Of a stretch of 64,000 nt of DNA, positions 1 to 8,589 are shown piece after piece. Position 1 is the first letter of the stretch, and every line of letters starts with the position of its first letter. Made by a program: the position numbers and the translations under genes. The notes beneath the pieces are model-generated. The model was given only the letters and a program-made list of their open reading frames with translations, ran no database searches and was not told where the DNA came from. The DNA is from Polyangiaceae bacterium (GTDB lineage: Bacteria > Myxococcota_A > Polyangia > Polyangiales > Polyangiaceae): assembly GCA_020633205.1 (NCBI GenBank), contig JACKEB010000013.1, positions 496,001 through 560,000 of the forward strand, given 5' to 3'.

Positions 1-991
1 TCCTCAGGTTATTTATCACGCCGAGCGACCTGTGCTTCGTACCGCGCCGGCTCCGCTCTTCATGCTGAGTGGCCTCGTCCGGCAACATGGCATCAAGGTT
101 GTGTTGACTGGTGAAGGCGCCGACGAGGTCTTCGCCGGCTACGACATTTTCCGCGAGGCAAAAGTCCGTAGGTTCTGGGCGAAGAACGCAGCGTCTGATT
201 GCCGTCCACGTTTGCTGGAACGGCTCTATCCCTACCTGGCGCGCTCGCCGGTGAGCCAGCAGGCGATGGCCCGAAAGTTCTTCGGGCGAAATCTTGAAGG
301 CTTCGCCAAGCCGGGCTTCTCTCACGACATGCGCTGGCAGGGCACCGCCGCGCTCAAGCGCATGTTCACTCCCGCGATCAAACAGGCCGTAGGTGAGCTC
401 GACGTCGAACAGCGACTCCTCGCCGACCTGCCAGCAGACTTTTCCAAGTGGTCGTACCTCGCGCAGGACCAGTACCTGGAGATGCGCACTTTGCTCGCCG
501 GGTATCTGCTTTGCTCCCAGGGCGACCGCATGCTCATGGGCAACTCGGTGGAGGGGCGGTTTCCCTTTCTCGACATCAACGTGGCCCGGCTCGCCGCATC
601 GCTGCCAGCGAGCTACAAGCTCAAGGTGCTCGACGAGAAACACGTGGTCAAACGCGCTAGCGAAGGCGTTATCCCCGGGGAAATACTCTCCCGCAAGAAG
701 CAGCCCTATCGGGCCCCCGACGCGCTCGCTTTCGTTGGAGAAGGGGCCGAGTGGGCGGAGGAGCTGGTCAGCGAAGAAGCCATCAAGGCTTCCGGCGTCT
801 TCGAGCCGAGCGCCGTCACTCGCTTGTGGGCCAAGTGCAAGGCTCGCGCAGCGACCCAGTTCTCCAACACCGACAACATGGCAGTGGTCGGCGTTCTCTC
901 TACTCAGCTCCTGCACCAGCGCTTCATCCAGAGCGCCCCCAAGCCGCGCGCCGAGATTCAGCTCGGCACGCTGGTCGACAAGCTCTCCTAG
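1..991 (+). CDS. asnB: Asparagine synthetase (glutamine-hydrolysing), C-terminal part; 5' end outside window
   Basis: The synthetase half of a class-B amidotransferase, which makes an amide by ATP-dependent transfer of glutamine-derived ammonia to a carboxylate. The frame is already open at base 2 (reading PQVIYHAERPVLRTAPAPLF), so the GTG at 32 is internal. The N-terminal glutaminase domain and the SGGxDS P-loop lie upstream of the window. Visible family signatures are LTGEGADEVFAGYD, the SQGDRMLMGNSVEGRFPFLD stretch and the KQPYRAPD segment. The next genes are an adenylate-forming ligase, an acyl carrier protein and nucleotide-sugar enzymes. That setting resembles the amidotransferases of exosortase/exopolysaccharide loci, so the substrate is more likely a sugar-acid or acyl group than free aspartate. 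The substrate is inference; the family is secure. Confidence 0.93.
   Translation, partial: PQVIYHAERPVLRTAPAPLFMLSGLVRQHGIKVVLTGEGADEVFAGYDIFREAKVRRFWAKNAASDCRPRLLERLYPYLARSPVSQQAMARKFFGRNLEGFAKPGFSHDMRWQGTAALKRMFTPAIKQAVGELDVEQRLLADLPADFSKWSYLAQDQYLEMRTLLAGYLLCSQGDRMLMGNSVEGRFPFLDINVARLAASLPASYKLKVLDEKHVVKRASEGVIPGEILSRKKQPYRAPDALAFVGEGAEWAEELVSEEAIKASGVFEPSAVTRLWAKCKARAATQFSNTDNMAVVGVLSTQLLHQRFIQSAPKPRAEIQLGTLVDKLS
673..684 (+). repeat. CCNNGGGGAAAT motif copy 1
   Basis: CCCCGGGGAAAT in the asnB-like gene, same direction as the gene. Member of the strand-biased set. Confidence 0.8.
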
Positions 992-1051
992 CAATCCGTT
1001 CTGCTCCCCTGGGGGCAAAGCCAGCCGGCGCTCCGCGCCTCGAGAAGAACC

Positions 1052-2611
1052 ATGACCGAAGCCGCAGTACCCCTTTTGCACGACTACATCGCCGAGGCCG
1101 CTCGGCGTGCTCCAGACAAGGAAGCGCTGCTGTGCATGAAGCAGCGCCTGACGTTCAAGCAGATCGATCAGCGTGCCAACGCGCTTGCCCACGCGTTGGT
1201 CGCTCGCGGTATCCAGCCTGGCGACCGTGTCTTGGTCTTTGCAGACAACACGCCGGAGACCGTCGTTTCCTACTGGGGTGTGCTCAAGGCGAACGCGATC
1301 GTCAGCGTGGTCAATCCGCTGACCAAGGCAGACAAGCTCGCGTACCTACTCAACGACTGCCGCGCGTCAGCGCTGATCACCGACGCACACCTCGGAAAGG
1401 TGTTCACAGAAGCAGTCAAGGAAACTGGGCACCTGAAGACGGTGCTAGTGAGCGGAAATTACCCTGCGGAAAAATTGGCGGAGCTGCCCAACGCGGTCGG
1501 CTTCGATGCGGCCATCGAGGCGGAGCAGGGCGACACGCCCCCGCGCAAGCAACGCATCGACATCGACCTGGCGAGCATCATCTACACCTCTGGATCCACG
1601 GGTGACCCGAAGGGCGTGATGCTTACCCACCGCAATCAGCTGACGGCTGCCACCAGCGTGTCGACCTATCTGGGTTACGCAGAGTCTGACGTAGTGCTCA
1701 GCGCGCTGCCGATCAGCTTCGACTACGGGCTCTATCAGATGATCATGTGCACGAAGGTCGGCGCGAAGCTCGTCCTCGAACGCTCATTCACCTACGCGAC
1801 GCAGGTCCTCAACCTGATGGTTTCCGAGGAGGCCACGGTCTTCCCAGGTGTGCCGACGATGTTCGCCATCATGGCCGAGATGAAGAACATCAGTGACTTC
1901 GACTTCAGCAAGGTGCGGATGACGACCAACACCGCTGCCGCGCTGCACCAGAAGCACATCGACGCGTTGAAGGAGATCTTCCCGAACGCGCGCATCTTCA
2001 GCATGTACGGCCTCACCGAGTGCAAGCGCTGCACGTACCTGCCCCCGGAGGACATCGACCGCAAGCCGGGCAGCGTGGGGATCGCCATTCCAAACACCGA
2101 GGTGTGGGTGGTCGACGATCAGGGTCAGCGCTGCAAACCAGGGGAGGTCGGGGAACTCGTGGTGCGCGGAGCGACGGTGATGCGCGGCTACTGGGAGAAA
2201 CCAGAGGCCACCGCGAAGCGCCTCAAGCCCGGACCTCTCCCCGGGGAAATGATGCTCTTCACCGGTGACTTCTGTAAGCAGGACGAAGAGGGTTACGTCT
2301 ACTTCGCCGGTCGCATGGACGACATCATCAAGAGCCGCGGAGAGAAGGTTGCGCCGAAGGAAGTGGAGAACGCCCTGGTAGCCATCCCTGGCGTCAAGGA
2401 GTCCGCTGTTATTGGTGTCCCGGATGACATCCTGGGTCATGCAATCAAAGCGTTCGTCGTCCTTGAGCAAGGCGCTGACCTGAACGAGAAGCAGATCCAG
2501 AACGAGTGTCGAACCCGACTGGAGAACTTCATGGTGCCGAAGTTCGTCGTGATCGTGGACGACTTACCCAAGACCACGACGGGAAAGATCAAGAAGACGG
2601 GGTTGTCGTGA
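1052..2611 (+). CDS. AMP-forming acyl-CoA/acyl-ACP ligase
   Basis: A 519-residue ANL-superfamily enzyme of normal full length that activates a carboxylic acid with ATP and passes it to CoA or a carrier-protein thiol. The phosphate-binding loop YTSGSTGDPKG starts at Y178. The adenine-binding MYGLTE, the core TGDF motif and the C-terminal TTTGKIKK, with the catalytic lysine near K512, are all present. It starts 60 bases after the asnB-like stop. Its stop overlaps the next gene by 4 bases (GTGA at 2608-2611), which suggests translational coupling. An acyl carrier protein follows two genes on, so it may load that carrier; exosortase-linked operons contain a comparable ligase and carrier. The acid substrate cannot be read from the sequence. 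Confidence 0.92.
   Translation: MTEAAVPLLHDYIAEAARRAPDKEALLCMKQRLTFKQIDQRANALAHALVARGIQPGDRVLVFADNTPETVVSYWGVLKANAIVSVVNPLTKADKLAYLLNDCRASALITDAHLGKVFTEAVKETGHLKTVLVSGNYPAEKLAELPNAVGFDAAIEAEQGDTPPRKQRIDIDLASIIYTSGSTGDPKGVMLTHRNQLTAATSVSTYLGYAESDVVLSALPISFDYGLYQMIMCTKVGAKLVLERSFTYATQVLNLMVSEEATVFPGVPTMFAIMAEMKNISDFDFSKVRMTTNTAAALHQKHIDALKEIFPNARIFSMYGLTECKRCTYLPPEDIDRKPGSVGIAIPNTEVWVVDDQGQRCKPGEVGELVVRGATVMRGYWEKPEATAKRLKPGPLPGEMMLFTGDFCKQDEEGYVYFAGRMDDIIKSRGEKVAPKEVENALVAIPGVKESAVIGVPDDILGHAIKAFVVLEQGADLNEKQIQNECRTRLENFMVPKFVVIVDDLPKTTTGKIKKTGLS
2239..2250 (+). repeat. CCNNGGGGAAAT motif copy 2
   Basis: CCCCGGGGAAAT in the ligase gene, same direction as the gene. Confidence 0.8.
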
Positions 2612-3465
2612 GCCTGGTGGAGCAAGTCCAACAGGCGCTGGAACGAGCGAAGGTCGACAACCAGTTCGATCAGGATGTGGCTATTGTCGATGTCGCGGCT
2701 GAGGCGGAGTACATAGCCGACGTTGCGTCGCGGGAAGGTGAAGCCGGAGCCAAGGAGCGCGCGATGGAGTTCGCGGCGCGCCGGGCAAAGGGTGAGCTGC
2801 TAGGTCACGTCCTGGGTTTCGTTCGCTTCCTTGACCTTGAGCTCCTCACCGCGGTGGACTGCCTGGTCCCACGTCACGAGACGGAAATCGTCGGTCGTGC
2901 GGCGATTCGCGAACTGACGGGCATGCAGCGGGAAGCGCTGCGCGTGATCGATATGTGCTGCGGCGCGGGCAACCTAGCGTGCGCGATTGGAAGGGCTCTG
3001 CCCCAGGCCCGAGTCTGGGCGTCGGATCTCACCGACGGCTGCGTGAACTTGGCTCGTCGCAACGTTGAGCACGTCGGCCTTACGGACCGCGTGCAGGTGT
3101 TTCAGGGAGATCTATTCGAGTCGCTCCGAAACCAGGGTTTGGAGGGCAGCATCGACCTGATCGTCTGCAATCCCCCGTACATTTCCTCCGGGCGCCTGGG
3201 GGCGGAGCGCGCCGAGCTGCTCGACAATGAGCCGCGTGAAGCGTTCGATGGTGGCCCCTACGGGCTGACGATTCACCAGCGCGTGCTACAGGACGCCCTC
3301 GATTTTCTGCGCCCAGGCGGTTGGCTGATGTTCGAATTTGGGTTGGGTCAAGACCGCCAGCTCAAGCTCCTTTTCGGCCGTACACGGGGCGCGTATGTGG
3401 ACATTGGATGGGAACAAGATGCGCAGGGTGGAGCCCGCGCCGCCATCGCGAGAAAGGCAGATTGA
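2608..3465 (+). CDS. PrmC/HemK-like class I SAM-dependent methyltransferase
   Basis: 285 residues from a GTG that overlaps the previous stop (GTGA). An in-frame opening further upstream lies inside the ligase gene and was not used. The core has a SAM-binding DMCCGAGNLACAI loop and the NPPY motif (N188-Y191) typical of methyltransferases acting on planar nitrogens, as in PrmC, which methylates the GGQ glutamine of release factors. The N-terminal part (about residues 1-95) does not look like the usual PrmC release-factor-binding bundle, and the gene sits inside a polysaccharide/acyl-activation operon instead of beside prfA. A modified small molecule or sugar-bound amide is therefore as likely a substrate as a release factor. 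Fold confident, substrate unknown. Confidence 0.8.
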   Translation: MSLVEQVQQALERAKVDNQFDQDVAIVDVAAEAEYIADVASREGEAGAKERAMEFAARRAKGELLGHVLGFVRFLDLELLTAVDCLVPRHETEIVGRAAIRELTGMQREALRVIDMCCGAGNLACAIGRALPQARVWASDLTDGCVNLARRNVEHVGLTDRVQVFQGDLFESLRNQGLEGSIDLIVCNPPYISSGRLGAERAELLDNEPREAFDGGPYGLTIHQRVLQDALDFLRPGGWLMFEFGLGQDRQLKLLFGRTRGAYVDIGWEQDAQGGARAAIARKAD

Positions 3466-3466
3466 A

Positions 3467-3709
3467 ATGGACATCGCTGAAAAGGTGCGTGGGTTCATCA
3501 AGGAGAACTTCTACGCCGACGCCGCAGATCTCACCGACGAAGCGTCGCTCCTAGACATGGGCATCGTCGACTCTACCGGCATCCTCGAGTTGGTGATGTT
3601 CTTGGAGACCGAGTTCGACATCAAAGTCGACGACCAAGAAATCCTCCCGGAAAATCTGGACTCAATCGCGAACACGGTCGAGTTCGTCAAGAAGAAGCAG
3701 GCCGGCTGA
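3467..3709 (+). CDS. Acyl carrier protein
   Basis: An 80-residue acidic four-helix carrier with the phosphopantetheine attachment serine at S36 in MGIVDSTGILELV, a variant of the usual DSL. It begins at an ATG one base after the preceding methyltransferase stop, so the two are probably co-translated. Being encoded between an AMP-forming ligase and nucleotide-sugar enzymes, and not beside fab genes, suggests a dedicated carrier that holds an activated acid for transfer to a polysaccharide or lipid-linked sugar. That role is inferred from context. Confidence 0.9.
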   Translation: MDIAEKVRGFIKENFYADAADLTDEASLLDMGIVDSTGILELVMFLETEFDIKVDDQEILPENLDSIANTVEFVKKKQAG

Positions 3710-3729
3710 GGCCGGGTGGAGAAGTAGCC

Positions 3730-5055
3730 ATGAGTGAGCACAAGCAAGCCCTTCTCAAGAAGATCGAAGACGGGACGTTCCATGTCGGCATCATCGGCAT
3801 GGGCTACGTCGGTCTGCCTCTCGCGCTGACGTTCATCGAACGGGCGAAGCTCAGGGTCACTGGTTTCGACGTCGACCAGAAGAAGGTCGACGCGCTGAAC
3901 CGCGGCGAGTCCTACATCATGCACCTCGGCGCAGAGCGCGTGGCCAAGGCCAAGGAGTCCGGGCTCTTCACAGCCACGGCTGATTTCGATCGCCTCGCCG
4001 AGCCAGACGCCCTTTTGATCGCAGTCCCGACGCCGCTCACCGCGCAGCGCGAGCCCGACATGAAGTATGTCATTGGCACCGGCGAAGCGATCAAGCCCAG
4101 GCTGCGTAAGGGCCAGCTCGTCGTGCTGGAGTCGACCACTTACCCTGGCACCACCGATGAGCTGCTGAAGGGCATCCTTGAGGAATCCGGCCTGAAGTGC
4201 GGTGAGGACTTCTACCTGGCCTTCTCCCCCGAGCGCGAAGACCCAGGCAACAAGAGCTTCAACACTGCGACCATCCCGAAGGTGGTTGGCGGTGTCGACG
4301 CCGATGCGACTGACGTCTCAGCCGCTCTCTACGGGGTTGGCTTGGACAAGGTCGTCAAGGTGCGTTCAGCACGAGTAGCCGAAGCAACCAAGCTTACGGA
4401 GAATATTTTCCGTGGGGTAAATATCGCGCTGGTCAACGAACTCAAGGTCGTCTACGACCGCATGGGCATCGACGTGTGGGATGTGCTCGACGCGGCAGCG
4501 ACGAAGCCTTTCGGCTTCATGAAGTTTACCCCGGGGCCTGGCCTGGGTGGCCATTGCATCCCACTCGATCCGTTCTATCTGACGTGGAAAGCGCGCGAGT
4601 ACGGCATCTCCACCCGCTTCATCGAGCTCGCGGGTGAGGTCAACGTTTCGATGCCGCGCTATGTGGTCGACAAGCTTCAAGAGGGGCTCAACGAGCATGA
4701 GCGTTCTCTGAAAGGCAGCAAGGTGCTGGTGCTTGGGTTGGCCTACAAGAAGGACATCGATGATCCGCGCGAGAGCCCGTCGTTCGAGCTGATCGAGCTG
4801 CTCCTGCACCGTGGTGCGAAGGTCAGCTACCATGATCCGCACATCCCCGTGGCTCCGTCGATGCGCACCTGGCCAGACCTCCCGAAGCTGGAGTCTCAGG
4901 CACTCACCGAGGAGATGCTCAAGTCGGTCGATGCTGTGCTCATCTCTACGGAGCACTCCGCGGTGGACTACGAGTTGGTGGCGAAGCACTCCAAGCTCGT
5001 GATCGACACGCGCGGCGTCTACCGTGATCCGCTCCCCAACGTTATCAAGGCTTAA
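3730..5055 (+). CDS. Nucleotide-sugar dehydrogenase (UDP-GlcNAc/GalNAc 6-dehydrogenase type, TviB/WbpA-like)
   Basis: A 441-residue member of the UDP-glucose/GDP-mannose dehydrogenase family, which oxidises C6 of a UDP-sugar to the uronic acid in two NAD-dependent steps. The N-terminal Rossmann motif GIIGMGYVGLPLA spans residues 19-31. The catalytic cysteine is C276 in GLGGHCIPLDPFY. The C-terminal UDP-binding half contains LGLAYKKDIDDPRESPS. The next gene is a UDP-HexNAc 4-epimerase, the same pairing as TviB-TviC and WbpO-WbpP, which together make UDP-GalNAc uronic acid. The family assignment is secure; the exact sugar is inferred from the partner gene. Confidence 0.93.
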   Translation: MSEHKQALLKKIEDGTFHVGIIGMGYVGLPLALTFIERAKLRVTGFDVDQKKVDALNRGESYIMHLGAERVAKAKESGLFTATADFDRLAEPDALLIAVPTPLTAQREPDMKYVIGTGEAIKPRLRKGQLVVLESTTYPGTTDELLKGILEESGLKCGEDFYLAFSPEREDPGNKSFNTATIPKVVGGVDADATDVSAALYGVGLDKVVKVRSARVAEATKLTENIFRGVNIALVNELKVVYDRMGIDVWDVLDAAATKPFGFMKFTPGPGLGGHCIPLDPFYLTWKAREYGISTRFIELAGEVNVSMPRYVVDKLQEGLNEHERSLKGSKVLVLGLAYKKDIDDPRESPSFELIELLLHRGAKVSYHDPHIPVAPSMRTWPDLPKLESQALTEEMLKSVDAVLISTEHSAVDYELVAKHSKLVIDTRGVYRDPLPNVIKA

Positions 5056-5059
5056 TCCG

Positions 5060-6007
5060 GTGGAAATTCCCGATATCTCAGGCAAGACCGTCGTCGTCAC
5101 TGGTGGGAGCGGATTCATCGGCTCCCACCTCGTGGACGGCCTGCTTTCGCGCGGCGCTGAAGTGCGCGTGCTCGACAACTTCGAGACGGGGCGTCGGGAA
5201 AACCTGAGCCACGTGCAGGGGAAGATCGAACTCATCGAGGGCGATATTCGCGACCTCGCCACCTGCCAGCGCGCTTTGGAAGGAGCTAATTTCGTGCTCC
5301 ACCAAGCCGCGCTGGGTTCGGTTCCGCGTTCAATGGCCACGCCAGCGAACTCCCTCGCGACCAACGTCGGCGGTACGGCGAATATCTTCACCGCCGCGAG
5401 GGACCAGAAGCTGACTCGCGTCGTCTATGCGTCTTCTTCGAGCGTCTACGGGACTAGTGACAAGCTCCCCAAGAAGGAAGGCGAGGAAGGCGAACCCATG
5501 TCTCCCTACGCACTCTCCAAGTGGATGAACGAGGAGCTCGCTGCGACCTATACCCGTTGCTATCCGATGGAGTTCGTGGGGCTCCGGTACTTCAACGTGT
5601 ACGGTCCGCGTCAGGACCCCAATGGTGCGTACGCCGCGGTGATTCCTCGCTTCTTCGCTGCGTGTCGTAAGGGCGAAGCGCCCGTGATCTTCGGCGACGG
5701 CCTTCAGAGCCGCGATTTCACTTACATCGATGACGTCGTGCGGGCGAACCTGTTGGCGATGACCATGGGCGGCGCGGCGGGGTCCGCCTACAACATCGGT
5801 GCCGGTGGACGGACCACAGTAAAAGACCTTGCGGAAACGATCATCAAGGTCACTGGTTTCGCGGGGGCTCCGTCATATCAGGACCCGCGGCCGGGCGACG
5901 TGAAGCACTCCATGGCTGACGCGAGTCGCGCCAAGAGTGGTTTCGGCTGGGAGGCCACCACTGACTTGGAATCCGGTCTAGCGCGCGCGGCTGAGTACTA
6001 CAGCTGA
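5060..6007 (+). CDS. NAD-dependent sugar 4-epimerase (UDP-GlcNAc 4-epimerase type, TviC/WbpP-like)
   Basis: 315 residues from a GTG 4 bases after the dehydrogenase stop; an earlier in-frame codon lies inside that gene. This is an extended short-chain dehydrogenase: the NAD-binding GGSGFIGSH is at residues 15-23, the SSSSVYG strand carries the active-site serine, and the catalytic YxxxK pair is Y150/K154 in SPYALSKWMNEE. The LRYFNVYGPRQDPNGAYAAV stretch fits the WbpP/TviC group, which acts on N-acetylated UDP-sugars. It is the last gene of the operon and is followed by a 393-base structured gap. It interconverts UDP-GlcNAc and UDP-GalNAc for use with the preceding dehydrogenase. Confidence 0.92.
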   Translation: MEIPDISGKTVVVTGGSGFIGSHLVDGLLSRGAEVRVLDNFETGRRENLSHVQGKIELIEGDIRDLATCQRALEGANFVLHQAALGSVPRSMATPANSLATNVGGTANIFTAARDQKLTRVVYASSSSVYGTSDKLPKKEGEEGEPMSPYALSKWMNEELAATYTRCYPMEFVGLRYFNVYGPRQDPNGAYAAVIPRFFAACRKGEAPVIFGDGLQSRDFTYIDDVVRANLLAMTMGGAAGSAYNIGAGGRTTVKDLAETIIKVTGFAGAPSYQDPRPGDVKHSMADASRAKSGFGWEATTDLESGLARAAEYYS

Positions 6008-6105
6008 GGCGCTCAGCCCGTCCGCCACGCAAAAAAAACACAGCAAAGAAACGCAGCGTAGAAAACACAGCCCGCGAACGGATTCGACCGAGCTTCCGCT
6101 ACCAA

Positions 6106-6142
6106 GCGGGATGCTGAAGAACTCCGTTTTTCAGCATCCTGC
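6106..6142. other. Inverted repeat, 13-base arms
   Basis: GCGGGATGCTGAA at 6106-6118 pairs with TTCAGCATCCTGC at 6130-6142 across an 11-base loop, with one G-T wobble. It lies about 100 bases after the epimerase stop. It could be a processing hairpin or terminator without a U-tract. Confidence 0.65.
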
Positions 6143-6170
6143 GTGCTTATCCGCGCGGATCTTCGAACCA

Positions 6171-6213
6171 CGCTCTCGCAAAACCTCATAAAAGTGAGGG
6201 TTTTGCGAGAGCG
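6171..6213. other. Long inverted repeat, 15-base perfect arms plus bulged extension
   Basis: CGCTCTCGCAAAACC (6171-6185) is perfectly complementary to GGTTTTGCGAGAGCG (6199-6213). A further three pairs form if one G is bulged, leaving a small A-rich loop. It is the strongest hairpin in the gap. No T-run follows on either strand. Confidence 0.75.
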
Positions 6214-6256
6214 AGACCTGGTCGAGTTGTGAGCGGGCACGGTTGTCGTCGATTCG

Positions 6257-6277
6257 CAGGGTGTTTTCAGCACCCTG
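6257..6277. other. Short inverted repeat, 7-base arms
   Basis: CAGGGTG (6257-6263) pairs with CACCCTG (6271-6277) around TTTTCAG. It is the third hairpin in the same gap. Confidence 0.5.
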
Positions 6278-6400
6278 TTGACGTGGCCGTGGAACCGCGC
6301 CGCGGGCTCTCGTGTTTCCGCGTCCTGCGTTGGGCGACGCGTCGAAACGCGCAAAATCGTGGCTTGCTGACGCACCTGCCAAACGCTAGCACCTAGGACC

Positions 6401-7993
6401 ATGAGGGTACTTGGCGCTAAGGCTTCCGGCCTGGGTTTTGGACTAGCTTGTTTGCTCGGCTGCGGGGCTGCATCCGCGGCGACGTACAAGGTAGGGCCCG
6501 GGGAACAGTACGAAGACATCGACGACACGTTGCTCGGGCAGATTGCGCCGGGTGATGTGATCGAAGTGATGGGGGACCACACCTATCACGGAACCTGGTG
6601 GTTTGACCCAGACAATGGCGGTGCCGCGGGGAATCCGGTGACGGTGCGCGGCGTTCCGGTGAACGGGAAGCTGCCAATCGTCGAAGGCGTCGGAAGCGGG
6701 GAGTGGGACCAGTTCGTGGTGCTGTTCTACGCGAATCACTTCGTGTTCGAGAACTTCGAGATCATCGGCGACGGGAATGAGCAGAATAGCTGCCTCGTAA
6801 ACAAAGCGGATGATGTTACCGTGCGGAATGTGATCGTGCATGGCTGCGGGCGCCACGGCTTGCTGGGGACGGATGACGAGTCCGGCTCGCTCACCGTTGA
6901 GTACTCCGAGTTCTACGGCAACGGCACCGGCCAGTACTCCCACCAGATCTACGCGGCGACGGACGAGAGCACCTATCCCGGCTCCGTGTTCCGCCTGCAG
7001 TACTGCTACATTCATGACGGCACCGGCGGCAACAACGTGAAGAGCCGCGCCGAGCGCAACGAGATCTATTTCAACTGGATCGAAGGTGGCGTCTTCCACG
7101 AGCTGGACCTAATCGGTCCCGATGGTGGGGATCCCAGTCTGGCGCGCGAAGACTCAGACATTGTGGGCAATGTGCTCGTCAAGCACTCAGAGTGGTACGT
7201 CGCGCGAATCGGGGGAGACGGCACGGGCAGTACCGGTGGCCGTTATCGCTTCGTGAACAACACGATGGTTCTCGGCCCAGAGTCAGAGCGGGTGATCCAG
7301 CTGCAAGAAGAGGTGCAGCAAGTCGAGATGTACAACAACGTCATCTACCGAGCTGCGGGGCCCGCCCAGATGTTCCGCCACAACGAACAGATCGGGGCCG
7401 ATGCGGTTCACATCGGCAGCAACAACTGGATTCAGCCTGGGTGGACCGACGTACCCGCGACCTGGACAAACACCGTAGAAGGCGCGGACCCCGGCTTTGC
7501 CGACCTCGCAGGCTACGATTTCCGACCTGCTGACGGGTCACCGCTCGTCAATGCCGGCACGACCTCGATCGCGGATACTGGAAGCTTGGCGTTTCCGAAT
7601 CCACTGACCGACGTCGGGTACGTCCCTCCGAGTCGCATGTCGGTACCGCCGGGAAATGCACTCACGCGGATGAGCGTGGACGCACCGGACATCGGTGCGT
7701 TCGAGCTCGGCTCCGGAACGGATCCAGGCCCGGGGCTCGCCGGCGGCGGGGGTCAGGCGGGCAGTAGTCAAGGTGGTAGCGGTCAGGGTGGCGCAGGCCA
7801 GGGTGGCTCGGGCAACGGACAAGGCGGCTCTGGCACGGGCAGCTCCTCGGCGACTGGCGGCGCCAGCGGCGGTGGTGATGATGGGGGCTGCGGGTGTCGT
7901 ACGGCGCCGGGCGGCGGCAGCTTTGGTGGGCTGGCGGGTCTCGCGTTGGCAGGGATGTTGCTGGGCAGACGTCGGCGCTGGTTGGCGCGCTAG
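6401..7993 (+). CDS. Secreted right-handed beta-helix protein with MYXO-CTERM-type sorting tail
   Basis: 530 residues. A signal peptide occupies about residues 1-27 (cleavage near ASA-A). The body resembles parallel beta-helix proteins, with repeated short strands such as NFEIIGDGNEQNSCLVNKA and VRNVIVHGCGRHGLLG, a fold common in polysaccharide lyases and glycosidases. From about residue 450 there is a Gly/Ser/Gln-rich spacer, then a Cys-Gly-Cys motif, a hydrophobic helix (FGGLAGLALAGMLLG) and a final RRRRWLAR. That tail is the MYXO-CTERM arrangement processed by myxosortase/rhombosortase-like enzymes and leads to cell-surface attachment. Catalytic residues of a lyase cannot be identified. 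Lying next to a polysaccharide operon it may bind or trim surface polysaccharide, which is inference. Confidence 0.85.
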   Translation: MRVLGAKASGLGFGLACLLGCGAASAATYKVGPGEQYEDIDDTLLGQIAPGDVIEVMGDHTYHGTWWFDPDNGGAAGNPVTVRGVPVNGKLPIVEGVGSGEWDQFVVLFYANHFVFENFEIIGDGNEQNSCLVNKADDVTVRNVIVHGCGRHGLLGTDDESGSLTVEYSEFYGNGTGQYSHQIYAATDESTYPGSVFRLQYCYIHDGTGGNNVKSRAERNEIYFNWIEGGVFHELDLIGPDGGDPSLAREDSDIVGNVLVKHSEWYVARIGGDGTGSTGGRYRFVNNTMVLGPESERVIQLQEEVQQVEMYNNVIYRAAGPAQMFRHNEQIGADAVHIGSNNWIQPGWTDVPATWTNTVEGADPGFADLAGYDFRPADGSPLVNAGTTSIADTGSLAFPNPLTDVGYVPPSRMSVPPGNALTRMSVDAPDIGAFELGSGTDPGPGLAGGGGQAGSSQGGSGQGGAGQGGSGNGQGGSGTGSSSATGGASGGGDDGGCGCRTAPGGGSFGGLAGLALAGMLLGRRRRWLAR

Positions 7994-8100
7994 CTCGGGG
8001 CGTACCTCCCCCCCGAAGAACTCGGAGAGTCTGACGGCGCGTTTCACGGGCTGTCAGGCAATGTCCGATGACTGGTCGCCGGCTGGAGTAGAGTGCCGGC

Positions 8101-8589
8101 GTGCTGGCGATTGTTGATTCCGTATGGAGCAGCGGGTTGGCGCTCGCGCGGGCCGAGCCTGGGTACGTGCTCAGCGCACTGCTTGCCGCGGTGATATTGC
8201 TACTTCTGCTCAAGCAGTGGTGGGTCCGTGTCTGGCGTCGCTTGGTGATCCTTGGCCGCCAGCGGCGCGCGTACAACCTCGAGCGTGGCGCCCACGGTTT
8301 CCTGGAAGCTGAAGGCTACTTCATCGAGGCGGTTCAGGCGCGAACCCACTACCGCCTGCTGGTGGACGGCGACGCCGAAGACATCGAACTCAGGGTGGAC
8401 TTCATCGTGAGGAAGCACGGCCAGCGCTTCGCTGCTGACGTGAAGACCGGCAACGACGCACCGCGTGTGCGAAACCCCGCGACCCGTCGACAGCTCCTTG
8501 AGTATCAGCTCGCGTACGAGGTGGACGGCGTGTTGCTGGTCGATATGGAAGCGCGCGCGGTCCGCTGCGTGCAGTTCCCCGAGGATTAG
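8101..8589 (+). CDS. Membrane-anchored protein with PD-(D/E)XK nuclease-like domain
   Basis: 162 residues from a GTG. One transmembrane helix lies at about residues 20-38 (YVLSALLAAVILLLLL), followed by a basic stretch and a soluble domain. The segment VDFIVRKHGQRFAADVKTG has the D-x(n)-(D/E)-x-K spacing of the restriction-endonuclease-like fold, and a downstream RRQLLEYQLAYEVDGVLLVD fits the following helix and strand. I do not recognise a named family. Its stop overlaps by 4 bases the stop of the oppositely oriented SprT-like gene. A nuclease-fold protein tethered to the inner membrane is unusual; activity on DNA is only a guess, and the fold may serve binding alone. Confidence 0.6.
   Translation: MLAIVDSVWSSGLALARAEPGYVLSALLAAVILLLLLKQWWVRVWRRLVILGRQRRAYNLERGAHGFLEAEGYFIEAVQARTHYRLLVDGDAEDIELRVDFIVRKHGQRFAADVKTGNDAPRVRNPATRRQLLEYQLAYEVDGVLLVDMEARAVRCVQFPED

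Larger units (their letters stand above)
6008..6400. other. 393-base gene-free gap with three inverted repeats
   Basis: There is no convincing coding frame. The gap starts with an A-rich stretch (about 6030-6070) that is unusual for this GC-rich window. It then carries three separate inverted repeats at 6106-6142, 6171-6213 and 6257-6277, listed separately. None is followed by a run of T, so they are not standard rho-independent terminators, although they lie between the epimerase stop and the secreted protein start at 6401 and may end the upstream transcript or shield it. Confidence 0.6.
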
